Below are positions 1 through 10,495 of a stretch of DNA of 64,000 nucleotides, one piece after another (within the stretch, counting starts at the first letter, position 1; every line of letters starts with the position of its first letter). This stretch comes from Fluviicola sp. (GTDB lineage: Bacteria > Bacteroidota > Bacteroidia > Flavobacteriales_D > Crocinitomicaceae). The position numbers and the translations under genes are program-made. The notes under the pieces are model-generated. The model was not told the DNA's origin. It searched no databases and saw only the letters and a list, made by a program, of their open reading frames with translations. The stretch is from assembly GCA_029866325.1 (NCBI GenBank), contig JARWZO010000010.1, forward strand, positions 124,001 through 188,000, read 5' to 3'.

Positions 1-1755
1 TGAACCACTACTCCAATAAATATCGTACGGACTTAAACCCTCTGTAATTGCTACCGCTGCACCACCATTGGCCGAATTACAATCTGCATCGGTCGTAGTA
101 ACGTTTAAAATAGGAGCCGGTGCAACAGTAACATCTACTGTGCTCGCAGCTGTACAACCATAAGCGTTGGTCTTGGTATACGAAAGTGTAATATTCGTTG
201 GTGAAGAGACAGGACTATATCCCGGATAGAGTATATTGTTCTGAACTCCCGGCCCAGACCAAGTTCCACCTTGCGGCACCACTTTATTGACCAGACTGAC
301 CGGTACTGCATTCTCACATACGGTTGCGTTAGGAAATACAAACTGAATATTCGGTTTTGGGTTAATGGTAATCGGAACAAAAAGAGAACCGACCTGAACA
401 CCGTTTTCAAAAAGAATCCATTCCAAATCGACAATTGTAGGCGCAGCCACCGCGTTGGTGGTAGAAACAGTAAGGTACCAGTATAAATTATCGGCTGAAG
501 GATAAATGGCGATTGCAGATTGTGGCAAAACAGCTGTATTTTGAGACGTACACGTCATGGTCATGTTCGTATGGCTGTAATTCGGGTCAAGGCAATAGAT
601 TGCATTGTCACCACCGTTGTTAAACGATGTTCCTTCACACATGGAAAGGTTATCGTAATCTTCAATATTGGCATTTTGGTTGTACTCTTTCACCAAACAT
701 TTTCCACTACTTACGTAAGCAATTACATGTACTCCGTAATACGTCTCGGCAGCCAATGATGTCGCATTTGTTGGTGCCAAGGTTGTTCCTGAAGTAATCG
801 TAGTTGAAGTTGGTGCCATGGTACCCGTAAGTTGTTTGAAATAGCAGGTAGTGCTGCTTCGGTAGAACACAAATGCGTTGTCATTCTGCGTATCGAAATC
901 AAAATCGGCCAGCAAAGTAGATGATTGAATGGTAAGTTCCGTTCCGAAGGTAGAACCATTGAAAGCTTTAAAATTCAATTGTGGAGTAGCGTCGGTGTTT
1001 TTCCATATCATACAGATATTATTGGTGCTTAGCCCTTTTTCTGCTTTCATTTTGGTAGCCCCGTCTGTTCCGGAAAGTGAATAACCATTCCAAACTGACC
1101 CGTTGAATTGATCGAAAGGCAAATAATCACCAATATCATTTTCCTCGTGTGCTACAGTCACATTGTTACCTGTTCCGGCCCAACTTGTAACGGCATTCCC
1201 GAAATTGCCCTGATCCAAATCAGCGGCAGAACCTGCGCCCAATTGGGTGAGCGTAGAAAGGTTAATGGTAATCAAACCTAAGGTATAGGTATTCGTGCGG
1301 TTGTAGTAAGTAATCATCAACTGACCGGATGCATTCGCACGAATGCTGTAATCATCTGCATGATAAGTCCACATAGGGTCACCGATTCCCTGAAACTGCC
1401 AGGCAGCACCCGACCATTTGTAAATATCAATTACCTCGTAAGTCGAGTACATACATTTGGCGCTTACCACTGGGAAATCTTCGTTGACAACCACCAATTG
1501 CAGATCGAATGAGTTAGCCGTTCCCTGCCCCGCAGTTCCAACCAATTGCCAAGCATTATTGACCCATTTGCGAACGGTAATTTTACTGCTATTGTCCGTA
1601 TCGATGTACGCCATGTAAAGCTGTCCGTTGGGTGTGATTTCAATATCTACCTCAGAGGCATTATAACCGACATTTGATCCCACAAAATTCCATGACTGAG
1701 CATTACCAATGGTAACGAGTGACAAAAATGTAATCAGAAAGACGAATTGTTTCAT
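1..1755 (-). CDS. Large T9SS-type secreted surface protein (3' end cut by window)
   Basis: The reading frame is open for 585 codons from the ATG at 1755 to the window edge, so the C-terminus is missing. The protein starts MKQFVFLITFLSLVTIGNAQ, a clear signal peptide ending in an NAQ-type cleavage site. Residues about 20-400 are a repetitive, aromatic-rich segment resembling beta-propeller-like surface proteins (Trp/Gly strands such as WVNNAWQLVG). A cysteine-containing Ig-like stretch follows, and near residues 565-585 a segment ending IYWSSGS looks like the first strand of an SprB-type repeat. It lies head-to-tail behind two similar large proteins. From these neighbours I infer a T9SS sorting domain beyond the window, but it is not seen. 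The function is unknown; a cell-surface adhesin or gliding-related filament is the best guess. Confidence 0.8.
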   Translation of the reverse strand, partial: MKQFVFLITFLSLVTIGNAQSWNFVGSNVGYNASEVDIEITPNGQLYMAYIDTDNSSKITVRKWVNNAWQLVGTAGQGTANSFDLQLVVVNEDFPVVSAKCMYSTYEVIDIYKWSGAAWQFQGIGDPMWTYHADDYSIRANASGQLMITYYNRTNTYTLGLITINLSTLTQLGAGSAADLDQGNFGNAVTSWAGTGNNVTVAHEENDIGDYLPFDQFNGSVWNGYSLSGTDGATKMKAEKGLSTNNICMIWKNTDATPQLNFKAFNGSTFGTELTIQSSTLLADFDFDTQNDNAFVFYRSSTTCYFKQLTGTMAPTSTTITSGTTLAPTNATSLAAETYYGVHVIAYVSSGKCLVKEYNQNANIEDYDNLSMCEGTSFNNGGDNAIYCLDPNYSHTNMTMTCTSQNTAVLPQSAIAIYPSADNLYWYLTVSTTNAVAAPTIVDLEWILFENGVQVGSLFVPITINPKPNIQFVFPNATVCENAVPVSLVNKVVPQGGTWSGPGVQNNILYPGYSPVSSPTNITLSYTKTNAYGCTAASTVDVTVAPAPILNVTTTDADCNSANGGAAVAITEGLSPYDIYWSSGS

Positions 1756-1898
1756 AAGTTCTTTTATTAAGACTACTTATTACTTTTAGAAAGCAATGCA
1801 AGTAGCGAACGCAAAGTAAAGAAAAACAAAGCAATACGTCAACTACTTCCGATTCGTTGGTGGCTTCTTATGAGTGAAATTCGGTGTTGACTTCTTAA

Positions 1899-2042
1899 TT
1901 GATGTTGGATGCTTGATTTTTGATGCTATGATGGGCTTATACTCCTAAACTAAAATTAGCCCTCTAATTAGTTAATTGTTTCCCAAAAAACTGTTTCTAA
2001 CTAACGCTCTTATCAAAAATCAAGCATCAAACATTCAACATT
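1899..2042. repeat. Inverted-arm heptamer repeat element, empty
   Basis: The left arm (1899-1933) is built from 7-bp units of the form GATGTTG, GATGCTT, GATTTTT. The right arm (2012-2042) carries the reverse complement. A 17-bp core, GATGCTTGATTTTTGAT (1908-1924), is matched perfectly by ATCAAAAATCAAGCATC (2012-2028). About 85 bp of AT-rich DNA without an ORF separates the arms. The right arm ends 3 bp before the stop codon of the gene at 2046-5534. The rest of the 1756-2045 gap shows no gene. Confidence 0.75.
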
Positions 2043-2045
2043 TAC

Positions 2046-5000
2046 TTATAGTTTGATAAACTGCATTGTATGAGACTCTCCTACTTTCACCATGTAAATT
2101 CCCGCCTGCAAATGCTCTAGGTTCAAGACATTGGTTCCATTCATAAAGTTGCCGCTATACTGCAATTGTCCGTCAACACTGTAAACCGTTACAGAAATTT
2201 CACTGGTTGCGTCGGCAATACGAACAGTCAATACATCGGTAAACGGATTCGGATAAACAGCTACCAGCGCATTTCCGATCAACTCATCAATGGAGTTATT
2301 CGAATCACCTGTTCCGTTACCTGTAGAGAATTGTCCTTTGTCTTTGTTGGAACGAGCCGAGTTGAAATCCTGTGCTTTTTCTGCCGAACAAGGTGTAGCA
2401 ATATCCATATCCACATAATAATCGATTCCGGTAAAACCAGCCGGGGGGACATCGTTATAAACGCTTGTTCCGAAAGGTACAGTCGGACTCAATACTTCCC
2501 AACCAGTTTGGTCTGTATGTCGGTAAACAATGTATTCTACTTCTACCAAACCTTCGTAATCATCCCAATAAATATCGTTTGATCCATTTCCTAGATTCAC
2601 TATCGAATTCAAATGCATCGTTTTGTGTGCTTCAGAAATAGGTCCTTCAACACCACAATCGTTTACGGCTGAAATCTTGTAACGCCATGAACGATCAATA
2701 GGCGAGGCTACTACGTCATTGAATAACGACTCGCTTGAAAATTGTACGGTATCAATCAACATAAAATTACCTGCTACGGCATTTTCGCGGTAGATATTGT
2801 AATGGTCGATGCCGGAAGTTTCTACTTTTTCCCAAACAACCAAGTTAGTGGTAGTAGCCGTATCAACCGTTACAAGACAAATCGATTGTAATACCGGAGC
2901 TCGCACACCAACTTCCATTGTTTTTGCGGAATGACAGATTTGATTGTTGAACGGACTAGGCCCACTTTCAACTGTAATGGTATAACTTCCCGAAGCAAGG
3001 TTATAGTTGTCTTTGAGCAGGTTTCCGTTTGACCAAACAAATGATGAAGCTGCAGCAGGTCCACCATTCTGGTCCATTTGAAACTTGATCAAAATGGCTC
3101 CATTATCCGTATTACAAGTCGCCGGAATAATACTATCGATGATATCTACCGCTTGATAATCGTTGAGTTGGAAATCAAATAACTGCGGACAGCCGTTAGC
3201 GTCGGTAACTTGTACTTGGTACAAACCGTAAGGAACGTTATTCAAGTCAGCACTTGTTTGTCCTTGACCGATCCAATCGAAGGTATATCCTCCGGCACCT
3301 CCGTTATAAACACCATAAATATTTCCATTGCTGACACTACAATCCGGTTCAAACGTTGTGAAACTCGCAGTTATAGGTGACGGTTCGGTAATGGTATACG
3401 AATAAGTAGCTTGACAACCTGAAACATCATAAACGGTGACTTCGTAATTGCCTGGTGCAAGACTGGTAAGCGAGGTTGTAGAATAGCCGTTTGACCACAA
3501 TACTGCATAATTGGCGCTACCTGTCACGTTTAATGTGATACTTCCGTCATTCGCACCATTACAGGTAACATTACTTACGTTGGCCGTAGCACTGATTCCG
3601 GAAATATCCACGTTCGCAAAACCGGTAACATTACAACCGAATTCATCTTTTACGGCGTAATAATATGCACCGGGAATCAGATTTGTGATTCCATTTGTGG
3701 TTTCTCCCGTGCTCCATTCTACCGTTGTATTGGTCGAAGTACCCGGTGCAAAGACTACATCAGCTGCGCCAGTTGCTGAACCACACGCGCTTGGAGTAGC
3801 ATTTGTTGTTGCAGTTCCTACGGTTGCGAAAGAAAAGGTTACTCCTGTTTCAACGATACATCCTCCAACACTTACACGGTAATAAATGGTTCCGTTTGGA
3901 TTGGTCAATGACATCTCTCTTCCGTCGATTACCGAACTTGGCAAGTCATACCCGTTGAGTGTAAACATTCCCTGATCAACATAACTCACATAATTGGCAA
4001 GATCGATCAGGTTTTCATTGTTACACAACGTAAGCGGACTGGAAGAAAACGTAACATTCGGTGCCGAAACTGAGGTTGAAATTACCGGCAACGTATCATT
4101 AAATTGTTTCCAGCCATCTGTGTACGTAATAATCACAGCGTCATTCGATGAAGATGTGAATGTTCCGTAGATTTTAAATTTCGAAGTGGAAGGAAGTCCC
4201 GGATAGTGACCGAACGGAACTGCAGACATGTTTGAAATAACTCCAAACTGAGAATACACATTCAAAATACGAACTTTGTCGTTGTCATCATCCATGTATT
4301 CCAATTGCGGATAAATTTCGTTTTGATTCCCCACACAAATACCGGAGTTAGATGTTTCAGATCCCGGGTTGATGTATGGCTTTCGATTCAAAACGGAATA
4401 TTCATATTCACCGTTATTCAAACCACTTGCCCATTGAACAGCCATGTGTTGCTCGTTAATATCGAGTGACATGGAACACGTGCCGCTATTCAGAAACGGA
4501 TCTCCGAATACAATCTTAGGTCCGATAGAATCCCAGATTCCGGTGCTAATATCTTTGCGATAAACGTAAAACTTATCCGCTGCCCCACCTCCGACAGGCT
4601 GAAAGCTCGACATGAGGTAGGCATAATTGACGTTGTTCAAGGTTGAATACGCTCCTTGATACACGTTGAAATCAATATTGGGAGTCATGGTTGAAATCGC
4701 GTTAATATCTGTGTTTCCAATAGAAAACTCCCAGGACTTCACTGCCGAAACTTCTTTCACATGCACCATGGGAGCATTTACACCGTCGCCCACAAAATAA
4801 AACTGGGTACTGCTTGATAAACTTCCGTTAAGGTAAATTCCACCGTTATTGGAACCAGCCGTATTGTATGGGGTAAGCGTTCCTAAGCTAGAGGGGTTTG
4901 TTATTCCAATACGATCATCTGTAGATGAAGCTCCACAATAAATATTAGTTGAGGAAATATACAATTCCATTTGTTCGGAAGCAACGGACATTCCACCCGA

Positions 5001-5534
5001 TGGATTCAAAAGGCCACTGTAATCAACATTATTGGTTATTAGACCCGAAGACAAATCAAAACGTGTAAGATAGACTTGGCTGTAGTTTTGAACCCGCAAT
5101 AAATATAAATCGTTATTCTGACCGACTTTCATTTGCCAATTGGAATTCATCATTCCTGCTGTGATGGATGTTGAAAGTGTTGCAAACGTATTGTCCGCCG
5201 GATTGAACCTATAAAGCGCTAAATCACTTGTTGACGAAGCAACAAAATAAAGCAGGTTGTTTTTATACACTGTCTGAATGCGGCTTGCCGACAATGCAAG
5301 GTTCATTTGGTTTAAAAACGTCCAGCTGCCTGTTTCAGGATTATATACACTGGCACGAACCGCGTTTGAGCCACCGGCATAGATGTGGTACAATTTACCG
5401 TCGACCATGGTAACGGTTGACGGTTGACTGGAGGCCCCATAATCAGGATTATTGAGTTGAGCCCAAGTATATTGTTGTGACCAACCGAAACCAGCGTTCA
5501 GTAAAAGAAATGCGACTACAAGTAGTTTTTTCAT
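2046..5534 (-). CDS. SprB-repeat, T9SS-sorted surface protein (1162 aa)
   Basis: Starts MKKLLVVAFLLLNAGFGWSQ, a signal peptide. Residues about 20-390 are a propeller-like region. About 560-860 carry SprB-type repeats, recognisable by repeated WSNGYSTTSL and WSTGETTNGI strands, each followed by LxxGxYxxxVxDxxGC. About 880-1060 hold a fibronectin-III-like segment (TNLVVWEKVETSGIDHYNIY). The last 80 residues form a T9SS type A sorting domain (VAVYPNPFTDVL to the C-terminal MQFIKL). It is a paralogue of the next gene upstream: both share NDVVASP, RSWRYKISAVN and a serine/glycine-rich linker with QFSTGNGTGDSNN before the sorting domain. It lies 8 bp downstream of that gene, so the two are probably co-transcribed. 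Likely role: cell-surface adhesin or motility-associated filament; the exact function is unknown. Confidence 0.85.
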   Translation of the reverse strand: MKKLLVVAFLLLNAGFGWSQQYTWAQLNNPDYGASSQPSTVTMVDGKLYHIYAGGSNAVRASVYNPETGSWTFLNQMNLALSASRIQTVYKNNLLYFVASSTSDLALYRFNPADNTFATLSTSITAGMMNSNWQMKVGQNNDLYLLRVQNYSQVYLTRFDLSSGLITNNVDYSGLLNPSGGMSVASEQMELYISSTNIYCGASSTDDRIGITNPSSLGTLTPYNTAGSNNGGIYLNGSLSSSTQFYFVGDGVNAPMVHVKEVSAVKSWEFSIGNTDINAISTMTPNIDFNVYQGAYSTLNNVNYAYLMSSFQPVGGGAADKFYVYRKDISTGIWDSIGPKIVFGDPFLNSGTCSMSLDINEQHMAVQWASGLNNGEYEYSVLNRKPYINPGSETSNSGICVGNQNEIYPQLEYMDDDNDKVRILNVYSQFGVISNMSAVPFGHYPGLPSTSKFKIYGTFTSSSNDAVIITYTDGWKQFNDTLPVISTSVSAPNVTFSSSPLTLCNNENLIDLANYVSYVDQGMFTLNGYDLPSSVIDGREMSLTNPNGTIYYRVSVGGCIVETGVTFSFATVGTATTNATPSACGSATGAADVVFAPGTSTNTTVEWSTGETTNGITNLIPGAYYYAVKDEFGCNVTGFANVDISGISATANVSNVTCNGANDGSITLNVTGSANYAVLWSNGYSTTSLTSLAPGNYEVTVYDVSGCQATYSYTITEPSPITASFTTFEPDCSVSNGNIYGVYNGGAGGYTFDWIGQGQTSADLNNVPYGLYQVQVTDANGCPQLFDFQLNDYQAVDIIDSIIPATCNTDNGAILIKFQMDQNGGPAAASSFVWSNGNLLKDNYNLASGSYTITVESGPSPFNNQICHSAKTMEVGVRAPVLQSICLVTVDTATTTNLVVWEKVETSGIDHYNIYRENAVAGNFMLIDTVQFSSESLFNDVVASPIDRSWRYKISAVNDCGVEGPISEAHKTMHLNSIVNLGNGSNDIYWDDYEGLVEVEYIVYRHTDQTGWEVLSPTVPFGTSVYNDVPPAGFTGIDYYVDMDIATPCSAEKAQDFNSARSNKDKGQFSTGNGTGDSNNSIDELIGNALVAVYPNPFTDVLTVRIADATSEISVTVYSVDGQLQYSGNFMNGTNVLNLEHLQAGIYMVKVGESHTMQFIKL

Positions 5535-5542
5535 AATGGTTG

Positions 5543-8500
5543 TTATTGCTTGACGATTCGAATGGTTTGACGAACCGCATTCAAGTTAAAGGTGATGAAA
5601 TAAATTCCTTTGGAATAGCCATTCATATCGAACTGCGTTTCCAACGAACTAATGGCGCTTGTGTGTAGTAATTGACCATCAACAGAACGAACTTCCATGT
5701 CCATTTTTCGAGTATCTAATTGTGAAATGGTAAGCATTCCATCAGTTGGATTGGGAGCAACAGTGATACCGTCCAAATACATTTCGTCCATCCCGTTATT
5801 GGAATCCCCGGTTCCGTTACCGGTAGAGAATTGACCTTTTTCTTTGTTGGAACGGGCAGAGTTGAAATCTTGCGCTCTCCAAACAACTGCTGTACAAGTT
5901 ACATCAAGCTGAAATTCCACCATGTAATCCAACCCTGGAGTTGTAATTGGCACGTTATCCGTGTACGAAAACTGTGTTGTTGGAACAGTTGCAACTATTT
6001 CCCAGCCATTGACATCTGTGTAACGCGAAACGATATAATTGCTAAAAACTGCTCCTTCATAAGCGTTCCAATTAACAGTAACATCCACTCCGCCATTGTC
6101 AATAACATCCAAATGAATGGTTTGATGCGCAGCAGAAATAGGTCCTTCTACCTCGCAAGCATTTACAGCAGAAATTTTATAACGCCAAGAACGAGAAAGT
6201 GGCGAGGCTACCACATCATTGAATAAAGACAGGTTTGTAGCTTGAACCGTATCGATCAAGGCATATTCGCCTTGGATAGATGTTTCTCTGTAAATCTTGT
6301 AGTAAGAAATGCCAACCGGCTGAACAGGCTCCCAAACAACCAAGTTAGTGGTAGTAGCACTGTCAACTGTCACTACACAAATATCATTGCGCAATGGCTT
6401 CACTACAGGGATATTCCATCCTTTGATCGCTTGACAGTTGTTGGAAATACTTAAGGTACAAATGTAAAGGTTCGGCAAAAGACCCTCAATGTCTTCGGTA
6501 GTTTCACCGTTCGACCAATCAATGGCAGTGATTGTTTCACCAACAGGAATATCCGAATATGTATCAATTGCTCCTGTTGCAGCTCCGCAGTCGGTTCCGG
6601 TAACCGTTCCATATATATTTCCACCGCCCAATTCACTGATGTAAACTGTATTGACAGTGGTGCAATTGTTTCCATCAGTTGTAGTTAAAGAATAAATCCC
6701 CAACGGTAAGTTGGCTGTTGTTGGACCGGTATCTCCGTTACTCCATGCATAGCTGTAAGAAAGCGTTCCACCATACGTTGTATCTACATCGATTGACCCT
6801 GTTGATGCCTGACAAGCAGTAAATGTTTCCAATACTTCTGTCACTAGTGGCTCCGGTTCGGTAATGGTAAATGTTTTGGAAAGTGAACAACCCGTAGCAT
6901 CGGTAATGTTCACCGTATAGTTTCCGGCAGGAACCGCTGTAAGGTTCAACGTTGAATGACCGGAACTCCAGATTACCGTTAATGGTGCTACCAACCCAAC
7001 AGGTGTTAGTGTAATGGATCCGTTTGACTGACCGTTGCAGATTACATCAGTAACCACGGCTGTTGCGTCAGTACCCGAGGTCACAATTTCGAAAAAGCTG
7101 TTAACAACACAATTATTTGCATCGATGAGTGTATAACTGAACTGTCCGGCAGGAAGATTACTTACGTTGTTGATGTTTTGCTCACCCGAACTCCATTGTG
7201 ACAACTGATAAGGAGTTGCACCACCGGAAACCAAGGCAGATGCTGTTCCCGAATTACCATTACAAACAGTTGGCGTTTGTGTGATATTTACATCCGGAGA
7301 AATGTGGTAGGTAATCGGCACATCGATGTTATAATAACAAACACCATCATTGTAATCATACGAAAGTGTGTAGGCCGTTTCAGCAGCAATCGGACTGTTG
7401 TCCGTATCAAAGATACCGTTAGGGAAGCCGATTTCTAACAAATTTTCGTAGAAAGTACCCCCAGGAAGAGAAACATAATCATTTAAGTTGATTTCACCCT
7501 GACCTGAGCAAACATCAATAGCAGCAACATTATAAACAGGTGGATTAGAAGATGTGACTGTAATCTCGGGTAATGTTAGAATTATGGTATCAATTCCGTC
7601 CGTAACTTCAATACTTAATGTAACCATTCCAGGAATATCAGCCGTTGCATACAAACTAAAGGCATTGGCTCCAAGTGGTGTAAACCCTGCATTTGCAGGA
7701 TTAATAATGGAAACATCCGAAGAGAAAATGTTCAGAATTGTTACAACATCACTATTTTCATCAATTATACCAAGGTTACCGAAAACAGTGTTGGATTGTC
7801 CTTCACACAAAAGTGGTGTTTGATCTAGGCTGTTTTGATCAAGGTAAGGAATGTTATTCGACAAACGAACTAATCGTTCCTGAAGAATAGGGTCGTAAAA
7901 ACTAACCGCAAAACGCTTGTCTGAAAGAGAGAATCCCATTCGGTGTTCTTTAGGCGAATTGCCTGCCAATGAATAATTCGTCGGCGCGCCCAATGTATCG
8001 TAAACCCCGGTATTTACATCCCGAACGGAAACGTAAGTGGTGTAGGGATTGGCGTTGGAAGGACTGTAATTATTAAGATAATAGGCGTTTTGAGGTGTCG
8101 AAATAGTAGCTCCAGGTGAATAATACTCGGCTAAATTGCCCGAATAAGGAAAACTAGTAAGTATTCCTGCTTCGTACATTTTTTCTACACCTGCAATATT
8201 CCCTTGATCGTATCCAAGAATAAACACCTTACTGATTCCATCAGAGTTGATCATCGTGTTGTGTGTTGTAATCGGCTGACCACCGTTGAAGATTTCACCG
8301 GTACTAGATGATGAAATGTATGGAATGAGAGAGGCCGATGCAAGATCAGATTTCAACAACAACAATCCTGCAGGAACACCTGTACTCACTACCGCAAAAA
8401 GTGTGTCGCCCGCAATGGTCATGTCAAATCCATCGATAGAAGTTGCTGAAATTATAGGTGCTTGAATCGATACGACAGTTGTTACATAATCGATCTTCGT

Positions 8501-9004
8501 AAGTTTCACCAAATTTCCGCCTGTATTGCGGTAAAGTATGTAGCCAAAATTGGCATCCGTACCCATTTCAAAATCAAACCCTGTAGCATCGTTATAATCA
8601 GCCAATTGAAAAGAGACCATTTCAATTACGCCTCCTGTATTTACTTTAAAGATTTTGAAAATCGGTTGCAAACTCGCATTTCCTGTTTTTACAAGAACAA
8701 ACGCATCGTTTCCAACTTTTCTGGATTTTATCATTTTGAGGTTCTCGTAAACCGTTTCGGAATACAATGGAACCCATCCGCTTGCTTGCGTATATTGCTC
8801 AAAGTAAATTTTATAGCCGGAACCGTCGTCCCAGATATAAGAGGTGAAAATAGAACCGTCATCAGTCATTACAACATCACCAGCCTCGGGAGCTACCGAA
8901 CCGGCACTTGGAGCAACAGGTGTATTCGGCAAATCGTGCCAAACAAACTGGGCAATACTAATAGAACTAACGAAGAATGTACAAATAAGTAGTAATTTTT
9001 TCAT
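5543..9004 (-). CDS. SprB-repeat, T9SS-sorted surface protein, paralogue (1153 aa)
   Basis: Signal peptide MKKLLLICTFFVSSISIAQ, then a long beta-rich N-terminal part (about 20-490) and an Ig-like block. SprB-type repeats lie at about 570-860 (IWSSGHSTLNLTAVPAGNY and AWSNGDTGPTTANLPLGIY are typical). A fibronectin-III-like region with the conserved string ATTTNLVVWEPVQPVGISYY lies at about 870-1050. The type A sorting domain starts near ITVAPNPTDG and ends IRIVKQ. It is close in architecture and length to the gene directly downstream, which points to a tandem duplication with divergence of the N-terminal half. A TAGATTTG -7 element stands just upstream. No enzymatic motif is visible; a surface or adhesion role is inferred. 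Confidence 0.85.
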   Translation of the reverse strand: MKKLLLICTFFVSSISIAQFVWHDLPNTPVAPSAGSVAPEAGDVVMTDDGSIFTSYIWDDGSGYKIYFEQYTQASGWVPLYSETVYENLKMIKSRKVGNDAFVLVKTGNASLQPIFKIFKVNTGGVIEMVSFQLADYNDATGFDFEMGTDANFGYILYRNTGGNLVKLTKIDYVTTVVSIQAPIISATSIDGFDMTIAGDTLFAVVSTGVPAGLLLLKSDLASASLIPYISSSSTGEIFNGGQPITTHNTMINSDGISKVFILGYDQGNIAGVEKMYEAGILTSFPYSGNLAEYYSPGATISTPQNAYYLNNYSPSNANPYTTYVSVRDVNTGVYDTLGAPTNYSLAGNSPKEHRMGFSLSDKRFAVSFYDPILQERLVRLSNNIPYLDQNSLDQTPLLCEGQSNTVFGNLGIIDENSDVVTILNIFSSDVSIINPANAGFTPLGANAFSLYATADIPGMVTLSIEVTDGIDTIILTLPEITVTSSNPPVYNVAAIDVCSGQGEINLNDYVSLPGGTFYENLLEIGFPNGIFDTDNSPIAAETAYTLSYDYNDGVCYYNIDVPITYHISPDVNITQTPTVCNGNSGTASALVSGGATPYQLSQWSSGEQNINNVSNLPAGQFSYTLIDANNCVVNSFFEIVTSGTDATAVVTDVICNGQSNGSITLTPVGLVAPLTVIWSSGHSTLNLTAVPAGNYTVNITDATGCSLSKTFTITEPEPLVTEVLETFTACQASTGSIDVDTTYGGTLSYSYAWSNGDTGPTTANLPLGIYSLTTTDGNNCTTVNTVYISELGGGNIYGTVTGTDCGAATGAIDTYSDIPVGETITAIDWSNGETTEDIEGLLPNLYICTLSISNNCQAIKGWNIPVVKPLRNDICVVTVDSATTTNLVVWEPVQPVGISYYKIYRETSIQGEYALIDTVQATNLSLFNDVVASPLSRSWRYKISAVNACEVEGPISAAHQTIHLDVIDNGGVDVTVNWNAYEGAVFSNYIVSRYTDVNGWEIVATVPTTQFSYTDNVPITTPGLDYMVEFQLDVTCTAVVWRAQDFNSARSNKEKGQFSTGNGTGDSNNGMDEMYLDGITVAPNPTDGMLTISQLDTRKMDMEVRSVDGQLLHTSAISSLETQFDMNGYSKGIYFITFNLNAVRQTIRIVKQ

Positions 9005-9025
9005 AACCTATGTGGATATCAACAA

Positions 9026-9033
9026 CAAATCTA
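9026..9033 (-). promoter_or_regulatory. Bacteroidetes -7 element for the surface-protein pair
   Basis: On the minus strand this reads TAGATTTG, a match to TAnnTTTG. A TTTC stands 19 bp further upstream, close to the TTTG -33 box. The predicted transcript would start about 16 bp before the ATG at 9004. Confidence 0.5.
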
Positions 9034-9121
9034 GTGAAAGCCACCAACAATAGAAAGAAATCGACCTATCCAATGAATAATTCGACGGACTAATTGACTA
9101 AATGGGGATTTTGATCCCTTT

Positions 9122-10483
9122 TTAAGCAAAAAGTGCCCTTACTACCTCATCAATTCGGGTGCATTGTACTAATTCGATTTTGTAATTGGTTTGATCAAGT
9201 CCCTTATTGTAAGCAGATACCACGATTTTTTCGAAACCTAGTTTTTCGGCTTCCCGAATACGTTGGTCAATGCGGTTTACCGGTCTTATTTCACCCGACA
9301 AACCCACTTCGGCTGAACAACAAATTGATCGATCAATGGCAATATCGGCATTGCTTGAAAGTACGGCAGCTACCACGGCCAAATCAATTGCAGGATCATC
9401 CACACGGATTCCTCCGGCGATATTCAAAAACACATCTTTGGCGCCGAGTTTGAATCCGCAGCGCTTTTCCATGACCGCCAACAACATATTGAGGCGTCTG
9501 AGGTCAAAACCGGTTGATGAACGTTGTGGTGTTCCATAAGCTGCTGTGCTTACCAAGGCTTGTACTTCGATAAGTAAAGGTCTTAATCCTTCCAAAGTAG
9601 CCGCAATGGCAACGCCGCTTAAGCCCGAGTCACCGTTCGAAATTAGAATTTCCGACGGATTTTCAACGGCACGTAAGCCACTTCCGCTCATTTCATAGAT
9701 TCCCAATTCATTGGTGCTTCCGAAACGGTTCTTGATACCTCGCAGAAGTCTGTAGACATGATGTTGATCGCCCTCAAACTGAATGACACAATCCACCATG
9801 TGTTCCAACACTTTCGGCCCGGCAAGTGATCCTTCTTTGGTAATATGTCCTATAATAAACACCGGTACTTCGGTCATTTTCGCGTAGCGGAGTAATTGAG
9901 CCGTACATTCTCTTACCTGAGAAATACTGCCCGGCGCACTTTCTATAGCTGAACTGAAGAGTGTTTGAATGGAATCGATAATGATGAGCTCAGGCGTGGT
10001 TTCTTCCGCTTGTTTGAAAATATTCTGAATGTTTGTTTCGGTAAGAATAAAGCAGGCATCGTTTTGCTGACCAATGCGTTCTGCCCGCATTTTGATCTGC
10101 TGGTCGCTCTCTTCGCCGGAAACATACAACACACGAAGCTGAACCTGCACGGCAAGTTGCAGCAACAAGGTTGACTTCCCGATTCCGGGTTCTCCACCAA
10201 ACAACACCAATGATCCGGGTACCAAACCATTGCCCAATACGCGGTTTATTTCAGGGTCCGGAAGTTGAATGCGCCGTTGGCCATTGCTTTCGATGGATTG
10301 TAATGACTGTGCTTTGGCACTTTTTCCGGAAGAAGTTGAGAACGCTACAATTTGCGGAAGTTGCTTTTCAACGATTTCCTCCACAAAGATGTTCCATTCG
10401 CTACACGACGGACATTTTCCCAACCATTTCGGGGTTTCATAACCGCAGTTTTGACAGAAAAAAGCCGATTTTACTTTTGCCAT
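9122..10483 (-). CDS. radA: DNA repair protein RadA/Sms
   Basis: RadA is a RecA-like ATPase and DnaB-type helicase that processes recombination intermediates in the cytoplasm. At 453 aa it has the usual family length. All hallmarks are visible: an N-terminal C4 zinc finger (Cys10, Cys13, Cys24, Cys27), Walker A GEPGIGKS at 97-104, Walker B LIIIDSIQT near 166, the RadA-specific KNRFG motif at 251-255, and a C-terminal Lon-protease-like domain from about 275 (LEGLRPLLIEVQALV). The start MAKVKSAFFCQNCG matches the family start. The gene stands alone; its upstream side is occupied by a heptamer repeat array that begins about 12 bp from the start codon. Confidence 0.97.
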   Translation of the reverse strand: MAKVKSAFFCQNCGYETPKWLGKCPSCSEWNIFVEEIVEKQLPQIVAFSTSSGKSAKAQSLQSIESNGQRRIQLPDPEINRVLGNGLVPGSLVLFGGEPGIGKSTLLLQLAVQVQLRVLYVSGEESDQQIKMRAERIGQQNDACFILTETNIQNIFKQAEETTPELIIIDSIQTLFSSAIESAPGSISQVRECTAQLLRYAKMTEVPVFIIGHITKEGSLAGPKVLEHMVDCVIQFEGDQHHVYRLLRGIKNRFGSTNELGIYEMSGSGLRAVENPSEILISNGDSGLSGVAIAATLEGLRPLLIEVQALVSTAAYGTPQRSSTGFDLRRLNMLLAVMEKRCGFKLGAKDVFLNIAGGIRVDDPAIDLAVVAAVLSSNADIAIDRSICCSAEVGLSGEIRPVNRIDQRIREAEKLGFEKIVVSAYNKGLDQTNYKIELVQCTRIDEVVRALFA

Positions 10484-10495
10484 GGGGATAAAGAT

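Noticed and set aside
135-959. Open frames on both strands between 135 and 959
   Set aside because: They overlap the 585-codon open frame of the large surface protein on the minus strand, which has a signal peptide and coherent repeats; the others have neither plausible starts nor protein-like composition.
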